From NCBI GenBank assembly GCA_019240015.1, contig JAFAZB010000118.1, positions 1 to 15,472 of the forward strand: a stretch of 15,472 nucleotides of DNA. The letters are read 5' to 3'. The first letter of the stretch is position 1. Each line of letters starts with the position of its first letter. Shown one piece after another: positions 5,984 to 12,207 of this stretch. This stretch comes from Solirubrobacterales bacterium. Its GTDB lineage: Bacteria > Actinomycetota > Thermoleophilia > Solirubrobacterales > Solirubrobacteraceae. The notes under the pieces are model-generated. The model did not search any database. It worked only from the letters and a program-made list of their open reading frames with translations, and was not told the DNA's origin. A program made the position numbers and the translations under genes.

Positions 5984-6862
5984 CACCTCACCCATCGGCC
6001 GCGGCTCGGACCCCAGCAGTCGCCGCGCGTCGCTCGCGCCGTCGCGCGCGAGCAGCGGCACCTCGAGCAGCTCGGCCTCGTCCCAGGTCGCGAACGCCGC
6101 CGGCCCGCGCAGCCGCGCCACCAGCTTCAGCGCCGGGCGCGCCAGCCCGACCGGGATCCCGACCATCGGCCGCCGGCGCCCAAACGAGCGCAGCGCGAGC
6201 TCCACGATCTGCCGATGGGTCAGCTGCTGAGGTCCGGCGAGCTCGTACCGGCACCCGATCGAGGACTCCGCCAGCGCCCCGCCCGGGAGCGTCGCGAGCA
6301 CGCAGTCGGCGACGTCCTGCGCCCAGATCGGCTGAAAGGACGCCTTGCCCGAGCCGGGAATCGCCATCACCGGCAGCGCCGAGAGCCGCTCGAGCAACGT
6401 CAGGTAGGGATCGCCGGGCGCATAGATCACCGACGGGGCGAACACCGTCTGCGCGAGCGAGGACTCGATCACCGCCCGCTCCGCGACCGCCTTGGCCCGC
6501 ATCAGCCGCGCACGGCTGTACGTCGATGCGCCGAGCGTCGAGAAGTACAGGAACCGCTGCGCGCCGGCGCGCTCGGCTGCCTGCACCAGGCGATAGGTGG
6601 CCACCGCGACCAGCTCCTCGATCGAGCCGCTGGGCTGGTCGCGGATCGCCGACGCGAGGTGCACGACGGTCTGCACCCCCCGCAGCGCGTGGCGAAACGA
6701 GCGCGGGTCGCCCAGGTCGCCGAGCGCGATCTGCACCTTGACCCGCTGCTCGCGCAGCCGCCTGGGGTCGCGCACCAGGCAGCGGACCGGCACCGCCGCC
6801 TCGGTCAGCCTCCGCAACAGCGCCGTCCCGACCGAGCCCGTCGCGCCTGTCAGCAGCAGCAC
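5969..6862 (-). CDS. NAD(P)-binding atypical SDR (NmrA/NDUFA9-like epimerase-dehydratase fold)
   Basis: 297 residues. The N-terminal Rossmann motif TGATGSVGTALL (5-16) is the atypical-SDR TGxxGxxG form. An acidic GDLGD at about 48-52 and HLASA at about 69-73 fit cofactor contacts. The classical YxxxK pair is not evident after FSTLGASTYSRARLM, so a redox or epimerase reaction cannot be assumed; many relatives act as NAD(P)H sensors or in quinone/complex I-type roles. No signal peptide or membrane segment is seen. The GTG start at 6862 is preceded at 7 nt by TAGCCT and lacks a Shine-Dalgarno, as for citrate synthase. Divergent from the ferredoxin gene (81 bp) and convergent with the amidase gene, sharing 15 bp of coding sequence at the 3' ends. 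Confidence 0.88.
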   Translation of the reverse strand: MLLLTGATGSVGTALLRRLTEAAVPVRCLVRDPRRLREQRVKVQIALGDLGDPRSFRHALRGVQTVVHLASAIRDQPSGSIEELVAVATYRLVQAAERAGAQRFLYFSTLGASTYSRARLMRAKAVAERAVIESSLAQTVFAPSVIYAPGDPYLTLLERLSALPVMAIPGSGKASFQPIWAQDVADCVLATLPGGALAESSIGCRYELAGPQQLTHRQIVELALRSFGRRRPMVGIPVGLARPALKLVARLRGPAAFATWDEAELLEVPLLARDGASDARRLLGSEPRPMGEVLGAG

Positions 6863-6869
6863 CGCTCAC

Positions 6870-6875
6870 AGGCTA
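6870..6875 (-). promoter_or_regulatory. -10 box (TAGCCT) for leaderless SDR transcript
   Basis: Minus-strand TAGCCT ends 7 nt before GTG 6862. Hexamer and spacing are the same as those before citrate synthase. No Shine-Dalgarno intervenes. Confidence 0.45.
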
Positions 6876-6893
6876 CAGCCGTGTCTCGGTCCC

Positions 6894-6899
6894 TAGAAT
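6894..6899 (+). promoter_or_regulatory. -10 box (TAGAAT) for the ferredoxin gene
   Basis: TAGAAT is a good TAnnnT match 44 nt before ATG 6944. The implied leader of about 38 nt contains a GAAGGA ribosome site (6926-6931), so this gene is leadered, unlike several neighbours. No strong -35 is seen. Confidence 0.45.
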
Positions 6900-6943
6900 G
6901 CGCAGCTCGCCGGTCCCCGAACGAGAAGGAAACCCCCAGACAC

Positions 6944-7204
6944 ATGGCCTATGTGATCGCCGAGCCTTGTATTGGCACGAAGGACAACTCGTGCGTCGAG
7001 GTCTGTCCGGTCGACTGCATCCACCCCACGCCCGACGAGCCCGACTACGACCAGGTCGAGATGCTCTATATCGATCCCGAGGAGTGCATCGACTGCGACG
7101 CGTGCGTCGAGGCATGCCCGGTCGACGCCTGCTTCGCCGAGGACCAGCTCCCGGAGGAGTGGCAGAAGTACACGCAGCTCAACGCCGACTACTACGCGAA
7201 GTAG
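6944..7204 (+). CDS. fdxA: Seven-iron ferredoxin ([3Fe-4S][4Fe-4S], FdxA type)
   Basis: 86-residue soluble low-potential electron carrier. It opens AYVIAEPC, as in bacterial 7Fe ferredoxins. The first Cys set is C9-x7-C17-x3-C21-P. The position that would bear an extra ligand for a second [4Fe-4S] cluster is Thr12, so cluster I is expected to be [3Fe-4S] (C9, C17, C58). The second set C48-x2-C51-x2-C54-x3-C58-P, with C21, completes the [4Fe-4S] cluster. C25 and C63 are extra cysteines. It ends soon after the EEWQKY segment, shorter than the ~105-residue relatives that carry a C-terminal tail. ATG 6944 is supported by GAAGGA upstream. Its redox partner is unknown; the nearby LLM oxidoreductase and Mrp iron-sulfur ATPase are only positional hints. 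Confidence 0.93.
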   Translation: MAYVIAEPCIGTKDNSCVEVCPVDCIHPTPDEPDYDQVEMLYIDPEECIDCDACVEACPVDACFAEDQLPEEWQKYTQLNADYYAK

Positions 7205-7217
7205 CTCGGAGCGGGTA

Positions 7218-7289
7218 GGGGTCGGCGCATGCGCCGACCCCCGGCGGCGCGCATGCGCGCCGCCGCCCCGGGGCGCATGCGCCCCGGGG
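7218..7289. repeat. Three abutting perfect 24-bp palindromes sharing a GCGCATGCGC core
   Basis: Positions 7218-7241, 7242-7265 and 7266-7289 are each perfectly self-complementary over 24 bp and touch without a spacer. All are centred on GCGCATGCGC. The outer seven bases of each arm differ (GGGGTCG, CGGCGGC, CCCCGGG) yet are mirrored exactly in the other arm of the same unit, a covariation-like pattern. The array fills most of the 93 bp between the convergent ferredoxin and mrp genes. It may act as a bidirectional terminator or 3'-end stabiliser, or be a protein-binding or cruciform-forming array. There is no T-run on either side. Confidence 0.9.
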
Positions 7290-7297
7290 AACAGCAT

Positions 7298-8437
7298 CTA
7301 AGCCATCGGCAACGACATCCCGGCCGGCTTCGGGGCGGCCGCCGGCGCGGGGGCCTGCATCACCGGCAGCTCGATCGGCGAGAGCGCGATCAGGCCGCGC
7401 GCCCCGTGGGCCAGCGCCTGGGCGGCGGGATCGTCTGGATCCGAGAACACCACGGGGATGCCCGCGTCGGACTGCTCGCGCAGGGCCATCGTGAGCGGGA
7501 CCTTCGCCAGCAGCGGCACCTCGAGCTCCTCGGCCAGCAGCTGGCCGCCGCCCTCGCCGAACAGCTGGAAGCGCTCGCCGGCGGGGGTCACGAAGCCCGA
7601 CATGTTCTCGATCACGCCGGCGATCTCGAGCTTGAGCTTGCTCGCCATCTCGGCCGAGCGGCGGGCCACCTTCTGCGCGACCGGCTGCGGCGTGGTGACG
7701 ATCACGAACTTGGCCTGCGGCAGCAGTTGGGCGAGCGTCATCGAGACATCGCCGGTCCCCGGCGGGAGGTCGATCAGCAGGTAGTCGAGCTCGCCCCATT
7801 CGACGTCCTCGAGGAACTGCTGAAGCGCCTTGTGGAGCATCGGCCCGCGCCACACCACCGCCGCGTCCTGCTCGACGAAGAACCCGATCGACATCACGCT
7901 GATGCCCTCGGCGGCGATCAGCGGCAGCAGCTTGCGGTTGGCGTTGACCCGCGGGCGCTCGGACCCCAGCCCCAGCATCCGCGGCTGCGAGTAGCCCCAC
8001 ACGTCGGCGTCGAGCACGCCGACCTGCTTGCCGTCGGCGGCGAGTGCCGCGGCCAGGTTGGCGGTCACGCTCGACTTGCCCACGCCCCCCTTGCCGGAGC
8101 CCACGCAGATCACGTTGCGGACCTGGGCCAAGGCGCCCTCGGGCAGCGCGCCGCGTCCCAGCTTGCGCCCCAGCGCCGCCTTCTCGTCGTCGGAGAGCAC
8201 ATCGAAGCTGACGTTGACGCCGCTGACGCCCTCGAGCTCGCGCACCGCCTGCGCCACCCCGGTCTGGAAGTGGCTGCGGATCGGGCACCCGGGCGTCGTC
8301 AGCGAGACGGTCACGTCGATGACTCCGTTGGCATGGGTCTCGATCGAGCGAACCATCTCGAGCTCGACGATGTCGCGGCGCAGCTCGGGATCGATCACCG
8401 CGCGCAGCGCTTGCATCACTTGGTCTCTGGTGGGCAT
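7298..8437 (-). CDS. mrp: Mrp/ApbC-family P-loop ATPase, iron-sulfur cluster carrier type
   Basis: 379 residues. An N-terminal MIP18/DUF59 domain (about 3-80) contains TTPGCP with Cys51. The ATPase domain has the deviant Walker A GSGKGGVGKSS (113-123, with Lys115 and Lys121), VLDADVWGYSQPRM (141-154), and LIDLPPGTGD (221-230). Family members carry and transfer Fe-S clusters to apoproteins in the cytoplasm. Odd: the usual cluster-bridging CxxC after ENMS is replaced by NMSGFVTPAGER (278-289), with no cysteine. A Pro/Ala-rich tail (about 360-379) is added. ATG 8437 begins the conserved DUF59 helix; the upstream in-frame ATG at 8509 would overlap the LLM gene end and adds an unrelated segment. 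Forty bases downstream of the LLM gene on the same strand, so possibly co-transcribed, though a -10-like box also lies just upstream. Confidence 0.9.
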   Translation of the reverse strand: MPTRDQVMQALRAVIDPELRRDIVELEMVRSIETHANGVIDVTVSLTTPGCPIRSHFQTGVAQAVRELEGVSGVNVSFDVLSDDEKAALGRKLGRGALPEGALAQVRNVICVGSGKGGVGKSSVTANLAAALAADGKQVGVLDADVWGYSQPRMLGLGSERPRVNANRKLLPLIAAEGISVMSIGFFVEQDAAVVWRGPMLHKALQQFLEDVEWGELDYLLIDLPPGTGDVSMTLAQLLPQAKFVIVTTPQPVAQKVARRSAEMASKLKLEIAGVIENMSGFVTPAGERFQLFGEGGGQLLAEELEVPLLAKVPLTMALREQSDAGIPVVFSDPDDPAAQALAHGARGLIALSPIELPVMQAPAPAAAPKPAGMSLPMA

Positions 8438-8443
8438 CAGCCC

Positions 8444-8449
8444 ATTCTG
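8444..8449 (-). promoter_or_regulatory. Weak -10 box (CAGAAT) before mrp
   Basis: Minus-strand CAGAAT ends 6 nt before ATG 8437 and differs from TAnnnT at the first base. With no Shine-Dalgarno present, a leaderless start is possible. Confidence 0.28.
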
Positions 8450-8477
8450 GCAGACGCTGTGCGGGGTTCCCCGGGCG

Positions 8478-9419
8478 TCAAGCGACCAGCGGTGCGAGCC
8501 GCTCCCCAATCACCGCCACCGCCTCCAGATCGTCGTGCAGGAGGTGCTGGCACATCACGCGGCTTACCCCCGCGTCGCGCAGCGCCACGAGCTGCTCGGC
8601 CGCCTGCTCGAGCTCGCCGACGATCCAGCCGGGAGGGGGCTCGGCCAGGAACTGATCGACGTCGCTGCCCAGCTTCGCGGCGAGCCGCCCCGCACGCGTC
8701 CGCAGCTCGCCAGCGTCGGCTCCGACCAGCACGCCGGTCATGATCGAGAACGGCAGCGGGTCGCGGCCGGCCTGCTCGCATGCATGGGCCACCCGCTCGC
8801 GGCGCTCGCGAACTTCCTCCAGCGTCGGGAAGACGGTGTTGTACTCGTCGGCGAAGCGGGCCGCCAGGGCGGCGCTGCGGGGGCCGGCGGTGCCGCCGAT
8901 GATCAGCGGCGGATGGGGACGCTGGAGCGGCTTGGGCCGAGCATCCAGCTCGCGCAGCTGGTAGTGCTCGCCGCTCAGCGAAAAAGGCTCCTGCGACCAG
9001 CTGCCGAGCACCACCTGGAGCTGCTCTTCGAGCATCTGCATCCGCACCCGCGTGGGCGGGAACGGAAAGCCGTACGCCTCGTGCTCGCGCTCGTGCCAGC
9101 CGGCGCCGAGCCCCAGCTCGATCCGCCCACCCGAGATGTGGTCGGCGGTCGTTACCAGCTTGGCCAGATTCGAGGGATGACGAAAGGTGGCCGGGGAGAC
9201 CATCGTGCCCAGCCGCAGGCTGGTGCTCACGGCGGCCAGCGCGCTGATCGTGCCCCACGCATCGAGCGCGCTGCGATCGGGGTGCCGGCCGTCGAGGTTC
9301 ATGTAGTGGTCGGAGCGAAACAGCGCCGGAATCCCGTGTCGCTCGCAGGCCTGGGCGAGCGCGACCCACTGCTGCCAGCTGACTCCCTCCTGTCCTTCGA
9401 TCATCAAGCACAGATCCAT
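8478..9419 (-). CDS. LLM-class flavin/F420-dependent oxidoreductase
   Basis: 313 residues with the luciferase-like TIM-barrel pattern: N-terminal strand MDLCLMIEGQEG, FRSDHYMN (34-41), LRLGTMVSPATFRHP (68-82), the hallmark SGGRIELGLGAGWHEREHEAYGFPFP (96-121), and PLIIGGTAGPRS (about 165-176). In actinobacteria this subgroup usually uses coenzyme F420 for hydride transfer, but FMN cannot be excluded from sequence and the substrate is unknown. Start ATG 9419 is preferred because GGAGG lies 5 nt upstream (9425-9429); GTG 9443 is an in-frame alternative close to the -10-like box. The DUF2342 gene nearby, a family linked by annotation to F420 metabolism, makes an F420 cofactor more plausible. Confidence 0.88.
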   Translation of the reverse strand: MDLCLMIEGQEGVSWQQWVALAQACERHGIPALFRSDHYMNLDGRHPDRSALDAWGTISALAAVSTSLRLGTMVSPATFRHPSNLAKLVTTADHISGGRIELGLGAGWHEREHEAYGFPFPPTRVRMQMLEEQLQVVLGSWSQEPFSLSGEHYQLRELDARPKPLQRPHPPLIIGGTAGPRSAALAARFADEYNTVFPTLEEVRERRERVAHACEQAGRDPLPFSIMTGVLVGADAGELRTRAGRLAAKLGSDVDQFLAEPPPGWIVGELEQAAEQLVALRDAGVSRVMCQHLLHDDLEAVAVIGERLAPLVA

Positions 9420-9448
9420 CTCGCCCTCCCTGGTGGGCTCCACCGTGG

Positions 9449-9454
9449 ATCGTA
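9449..9454 (-). promoter_or_regulatory. -10 box (TACGAT) for the LLM oxidoreductase gene
   Basis: Minus-strand TACGAT, within the AT-rich tract TTTAATTACGAT, fits TAnnnT. A start about 7 nt downstream would leave a leader of about 24 nt that includes the GGAGG ribosome site before ATG 9419. No -35 is obvious. Confidence 0.42.
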
Positions 9455-9466
9455 ATTAAAGACCGA

Positions 9467-9492
9467 CGGGGCGCCACTTCCGTGACGCCCCG
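9467..9492 (-). terminator. GC hairpin between the basic-repeat gene and the LLM gene
   Basis: CGGGGCG (9467-9473) pairs with CGCCCCG (9486-9492), extended inward by three pairs after one mismatch. It lies just upstream of the LLM -10 box and could end transcription arriving from the gene at 9599-10141. No T-run. Confidence 0.33.
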
Positions 9493-9519
9493 GCGGTTGA
9501 GGGAGGAGAGGGTGCTGCA

Positions 9520-9548
9520 TTCGCCGGCGAGGTTATGAGGCCGGCGAA
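9520..9548 (-). terminator. Hairpin downstream of the basic-repeat protein gene
   Basis: TTCGCCGGC (9520-9528) and GCCGGCGAA (9540-9548) form a perfect 9-bp stem with an 11-nt loop, about 50 bp past the stop at 9599. It is a reasonable factor-dependent or stem-only terminator, lacking a U-tract. Confidence 0.42.
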
Positions 9549-9598
9549 CCCGTCCCGCACATCGGCGCTCTCCTGGGCGCCGGGCGGGGGAAGTTGTC

Positions 9599-10141
9599 CT
9601 AGGAGACCGAGCTCAGACGCCCCTGGGCGCTCGAGACCAGCTTCTCCACACGAGTGCCGAAGCTATCGGACTGGCGCTCGATACCTTTGCGCACCGACCG
9701 GACCTCGCGCTCGAACCGGCGACGATTCTGTTGCACCGTGCGCTCCACGCGGCTACGGCGCTGGCGCAGCTCGCGTTCGAACCTCGTCCGGGTGCGACGT
9801 ACTTGGCGCTCGAATCGGTTGCGCGCGGTGGCGCCGCGGCGCTCGTAGCGCTTTAGCTCGCGCTCCAGGCTGTCGCGCGTGCGGTACTTGGTGGCAAACC
9901 CCTTGACGGTCGAGACCAGGTTGTCCCGCACCAGGAGGCTGGCACCGACCGGGACGAGCACTGCGCGCTCGGCGATCACCTGGGCCTGTCCGACCCGCGT
10001 CTTGGGCTGGGTGGAGGTGCTCGAGGAGGAGCCCGCGGACCTGCGCGCGGTGCTCGCCCGGGCGCCGCTTGCGCGGCCCGAAGGGGTGGTCTTGCGTGTG
10101 CTGGCGGGACGGCGCCCGCTTGTTCTGCTGCTAGTAGCCAT
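9599..10141 (-). CDS. Small basic protein with seven 11-residue coiled-coil repeats, unknown function
   Basis: 180 residues and strongly basic. Residues 1-50 are a Ser/Thr/Arg/Ala-rich, probably disordered tail resembling histone-H1-like tails. Residues 52-80 (AQVIAERAVLVPVGASLLVRD and on) form an amphipathic helix. From 99 to 175 there are seven consecutive 11-residue repeats starting Y99, F110, F121, V132, F143, I154 and V165. Each begins hydrophobic-Glu-Arg/Lys, usually has a second hydrophobic residue at repeat position 5, and nearly always ends in Arg. Right-handed (hendecad) coiled coils, phasin-like granule proteins and lipid- or DNA-surface helices show such periodicity. No signal peptide or membrane helix. 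Possible roles are a nucleoid-associated or polyester-granule-associated protein; neither is proven. It has its own promoter region with a LexA-like box. The Shine-Dalgarno is weak (GGAG, 11 nt upstream). Confidence 0.82.
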   Translation of the reverse strand: MATSSRTSGRRPASTRKTTPSGRASGARASTARRSAGSSSSTSTQPKTRVGQAQVIAERAVLVPVGASLLVRDNLVSTVKGFATKYRTRDSLERELKRYERRGATARNRFERQVRRTRTRFERELRQRRSRVERTVQQNRRRFEREVRSVRKGIERQSDSFGTRVEKLVSSAQGRLSSVS

Positions 10142-10193
10142 GCTGTCGGTTACTCCGCTCGCGTTGGGAACTTGATGTTAGCCGTTCGCTCTC

Positions 10194-10214
10194 GTTATAT
10201 CGAACATGTGTTTG
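10194..10214 (-). promoter_or_regulatory. Candidate -10 (TATAAC) with adjoining LexA/SOS-like operator
   Basis: Plus-strand 10201-10214 reads CGAACATGTGTTTG and matches every position of the Gram-positive SOS-box consensus CGAACRNRYGTTYG. One base separates it from minus-strand TATAAC (10199-10194), so a repressor bound there would cover the spacer of this promoter. The promoter would drive the basic-repeat gene with a leader of about 45 nt. The stricter mycobacterial form GAACN4GTTC is matched except for one base in the right half. Confidence 0.42.
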
Positions 10215-10253
10215 TAAACCAGCGCTAAGTGCGGGTTACAGTCCGTCCAGAAT

Positions 10254-10272
10254 TTCCCGCACAGAGCGGGAA
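10254..10272 (-). terminator. Terminator hairpin after the DUF2342 gene
   Basis: TTCCCGC and GCGGGAA form a perfect 7-bp stem with a 5-nt loop, eight bases past the stop codon and followed on the minus strand by ATTCT. A second small hairpin, GCCCGC/GCGGGC (10275-10289), overlaps the stop. Together they separate the DUF2342 operon from the next gene. Confidence 0.5.
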
Positions 10273-10279
10273 CTGCCCG

Positions 10280-11344
10280 CTAGGCGGGCGAGTGCTCGGC
10301 TGGATTGCGGGCGGTCGCCGTGCGCGCGATCCAAGCGGCGGGGTCGCGCAGCTCAGGCAGCGTCGGCAGCGCCTCGGGTTCGCTGAACACGTGCTGGAGC
10401 GCCTCGAGCCCACCGTCGCGCACGATCGCGTCGCAGAACTGCTTGCCCTGCTCATACTGGCGCAGCTTCAGCTCGAGTCCCAGCAGGCGCGCCACCAGCC
10501 GTGAGAGCGCCGATTGCGACCGCCGGCGGCGGTCGAGCGCCGCGCGCAGCTTCGGCAGCGAGGGCAGCAGATCCGGCGCGACCGCGTCCATCACGTGCTC
10601 CGCGTGGCCCTCGATTACCGCCATCACGGCCTGCACGCGGTCGAGCGTGTCGCGTTCGGCCTTGGTGGTCACGATCGAGATCAGATCGCCCCGGCGCAGC
10701 GCGGCGAGCACGCGGCGCACCTCCTCGCGGTCGGGAAGCCGCAGCTTGCGTGGCGTCTCGACTCGCAGCTCGGCGCTCGCGAGCAGCTCCCGCACGAGTC
10801 CCGCCACATGCCCGTGGAGCCATGGCACCCCCGCGAACTGGACCGCGTGGGTGACCTCGTGCAGCGCAACCCAGGTCATGAACTCGCGCTCCTCGGCCTC
10901 GAAGGAGCGCACCGCCTGGCCCAGGTTCGGGAGCACGAACAGCAGCCGGGGTGGTCGGTCGGCGACGGCCTCGTCCAGCAGCACGAGCTCGTACTGACCG
11001 AGCACCCGCTGCGCCAGGTAGCCCAGCACCACCCCGACCTCGGTGGTGACCACGAACCCGAGCGTGAGTGCCATCGCGGGCCGCAGCGGCCCCAGGCCGT
11101 TGCCGGCGCGGTCGAGCACGGGGTCGAGCAGCGCCCGCATCGCCTCGATGTTGCTGGCCACCCACTCGCGGCGGCCGATGCCCTCAGGCTCGGGCAGCGG
11201 CCGGTCGGGTATCAGACCGGTGTAGGCGGTGACCCGGCGTTCGGCCTCCGCCGAGAGCTGGTTGAGGTCCGCGGTCGGGGTACGACCGTCGCCGCTGCCC
11301 GCCACGTAGACGGCGATCCGCTCGGCCAGGATCCAGTCGATCAT
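10280..11344 (-). CDS. DUF2342 zinc metalloprotease-like protein (F420-associated family)
   Basis: 354 residues. It carries the family's zincin motif HEVTHAVQF (162-170; His162, Glu163, His166) and a downstream EGHAEHVMD (245-253) whose Glu could be the third zinc ligand. The family is widespread in actinobacteria, often annotated as a zinc-dependent metalloprotease or as associated with coenzyme F420 biosynthesis. I know of no established reaction, so function is a label, not a demonstration. No signal peptide; probably cytosolic. Its ATG shares bases with the TGA stop of the upstream phosphatase gene (ATGA, 11341-11344), so the two are likely co-transcribed and translationally coupled. Confidence 0.88.
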   Translation of the reverse strand: MIDWILAERIAVYVAGSGDGRTPTADLNQLSAEAERRVTAYTGLIPDRPLPEPEGIGRREWVASNIEAMRALLDPVLDRAGNGLGPLRPAMALTLGFVVTTEVGVVLGYLAQRVLGQYELVLLDEAVADRPPRLLFVLPNLGQAVRSFEAEEREFMTWVALHEVTHAVQFAGVPWLHGHVAGLVRELLASAELRVETPRKLRLPDREEVRRVLAALRRGDLISIVTTKAERDTLDRVQAVMAVIEGHAEHVMDAVAPDLLPSLPKLRAALDRRRRSQSALSRLVARLLGLELKLRQYEQGKQFCDAIVRDGGLEALQHVFSEPEALPTLPELRDPAAWIARTATARNPAEHSPA

Positions 11345-12186
11345 CGGGCGATCGGTTGCAGCTGATGCAGGGCTTCCAATGACCGCGCGGCGATCACGGG
11401 CGAGCTGGGGAGCGCATCGAGCGGGGCCCCGAGCGGGTCATCGCAGCGCGGGAAGCTGACCACGCCGCCCGCCTCGCGGACGATCAGCTGACCCGCCGCC
11501 GCGTCGACCCCCCGACAGCGGCGCAGCGAGACCATCGCGTCGAAGCGCGCGGCGGCCACCTGGCACAGGGATGCGGCGATCGTCCCGAGCGCGCGCAGGC
11601 GGTAGGCCGAGTCGATCAGCGAGTCGATCGCCCCGGCCACCCAGCGCGGGTCGGCCGATTCGATCCCCAGCACCTCGAGGCGCCCGTCGTCGCAGCGGCG
11701 CTCGGACAGGGTCGGGTCCAGCAGGGTGCCGTCGAGCCACGCACCTTCGCCGCGCCGGGCCCACCACTCCTCGGACGGCCCGAAGTCGTGCACGAACGCG
11801 AACACCACGTCGTTCATCGTCTCCCCGCCGGCCACTGCGATCGACAGCGCGTAGTGGGAGATGCCCCGCTTGGCGTTCAGCGAGCCGTCGATCGGATCGA
11901 CGATCACGCGCACGCTGCGGTCGCCATAGTCGATCTCGCCCCGCTCCTCGGATAGCGCCACGAACTCGTGGCCCTGTGCGTGCAGCGCGTCGAGCTCGCC
12001 GAGCACGACCTGCTCGGCGGAGCGGTCGATCACCAGCGTGCGGTCGCCACCGCTGCCCCGGCTACCGGTCTCGACCGCCCGCTCGGAGGTCGTGGGCGTC
12101 GAGGCGAGCACCTGCTCGAGCCCCGCCACCGCGCGCCGGCACGCCCCGAGCCAGTCCGCCTGCAGTGCCGAGCCGGTGGTGCTCAT
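11341..12186 (-). CDS. Inositol monophosphatase-family phosphatase (SuhB-like)
   Basis: 281 residues. It has the Mg-dependent phosphatase motifs: acidic pair SEERGE (79-84), DPIDGSLNAKRGISHYALS (97-115; metal-binding Asp97 and Asp100), and GVDAAAGQLIVREAGG (226-241), equivalent to the WDxAAG motif with Val in place of Trp. The family removes phosphate from inositol-1-phosphate, histidinol phosphate, fructose-1,6-bisphosphate or PAP; which substrate applies cannot be decided here. It is the first gene of a two-gene unit with DUF2342. The ATG at 12186 lies 21 bp from the divergent helicase-nuclease GTG start. There is no strong Shine-Dalgarno and only a poor -10 match upstream. Confidence 0.88.
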   Translation of the reverse strand: MSTTGSALQADWLGACRRAVAGLEQVLASTPTTSERAVETGSRGSGGDRTLVIDRSAEQVVLGELDALHAQGHEFVALSEERGEIDYGDRSVRVIVDPIDGSLNAKRGISHYALSIAVAGGETMNDVVFAFVHDFGPSEEWWARRGEGAWLDGTLLDPTLSERRCDDGRLEVLGIESADPRWVAGAIDSLIDSAYRLRALGTIAASLCQVAAARFDAMVSLRRCRGVDAAAGQLIVREAGGVVSFPRCDDPLGAPLDALPSSPVIAARSLEALHQLQPIAR

Positions 12187-12194
12187 CTCAGACC

Positions 12195-12200
12195 TATGCT
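12195..12200 (+). promoter_or_regulatory. -10 box (TATGCT) for leaderless helicase-nuclease transcript
   Basis: TATGCT matches TAnnnT and ends 7 nt before GTG 12208, the same spacing as other genes here. It overlaps the alternative ATG at 12196, which argues against that start. It is flanked by a direct repeat TCAGAC (12188-12193 and 12202-12207) in the 21-bp gap shared with the divergent phosphatase gene. Confidence 0.42.
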
Positions 12201-12207
12201 GTCAGAC

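Noticed and set aside
4810..6741. 643-codon plus-strand open frame over amidase and SDR
   Set aside because: Arg/Ala/Pro low-complexity shadow of two well-supported genes.
7218..7289. CRISPR-like array
   Set aside because: The units abut without spacers and are palindromes, and no cas genes are present.
7229..8743. 504-codon plus-strand open frame opposite mrp and the LLM gene
   Set aside because: It starts inside the palindromes and is a mirror frame of Mrp and the LLM enzyme, with no motifs of its own.
12196..12198. ATG as the start of the helicase-nuclease
   Set aside because: It falls inside the TATGCT box and has no ribosome site; GTG 12208 fits the leaderless spacing seen elsewhere. 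It remains a possible alternative.
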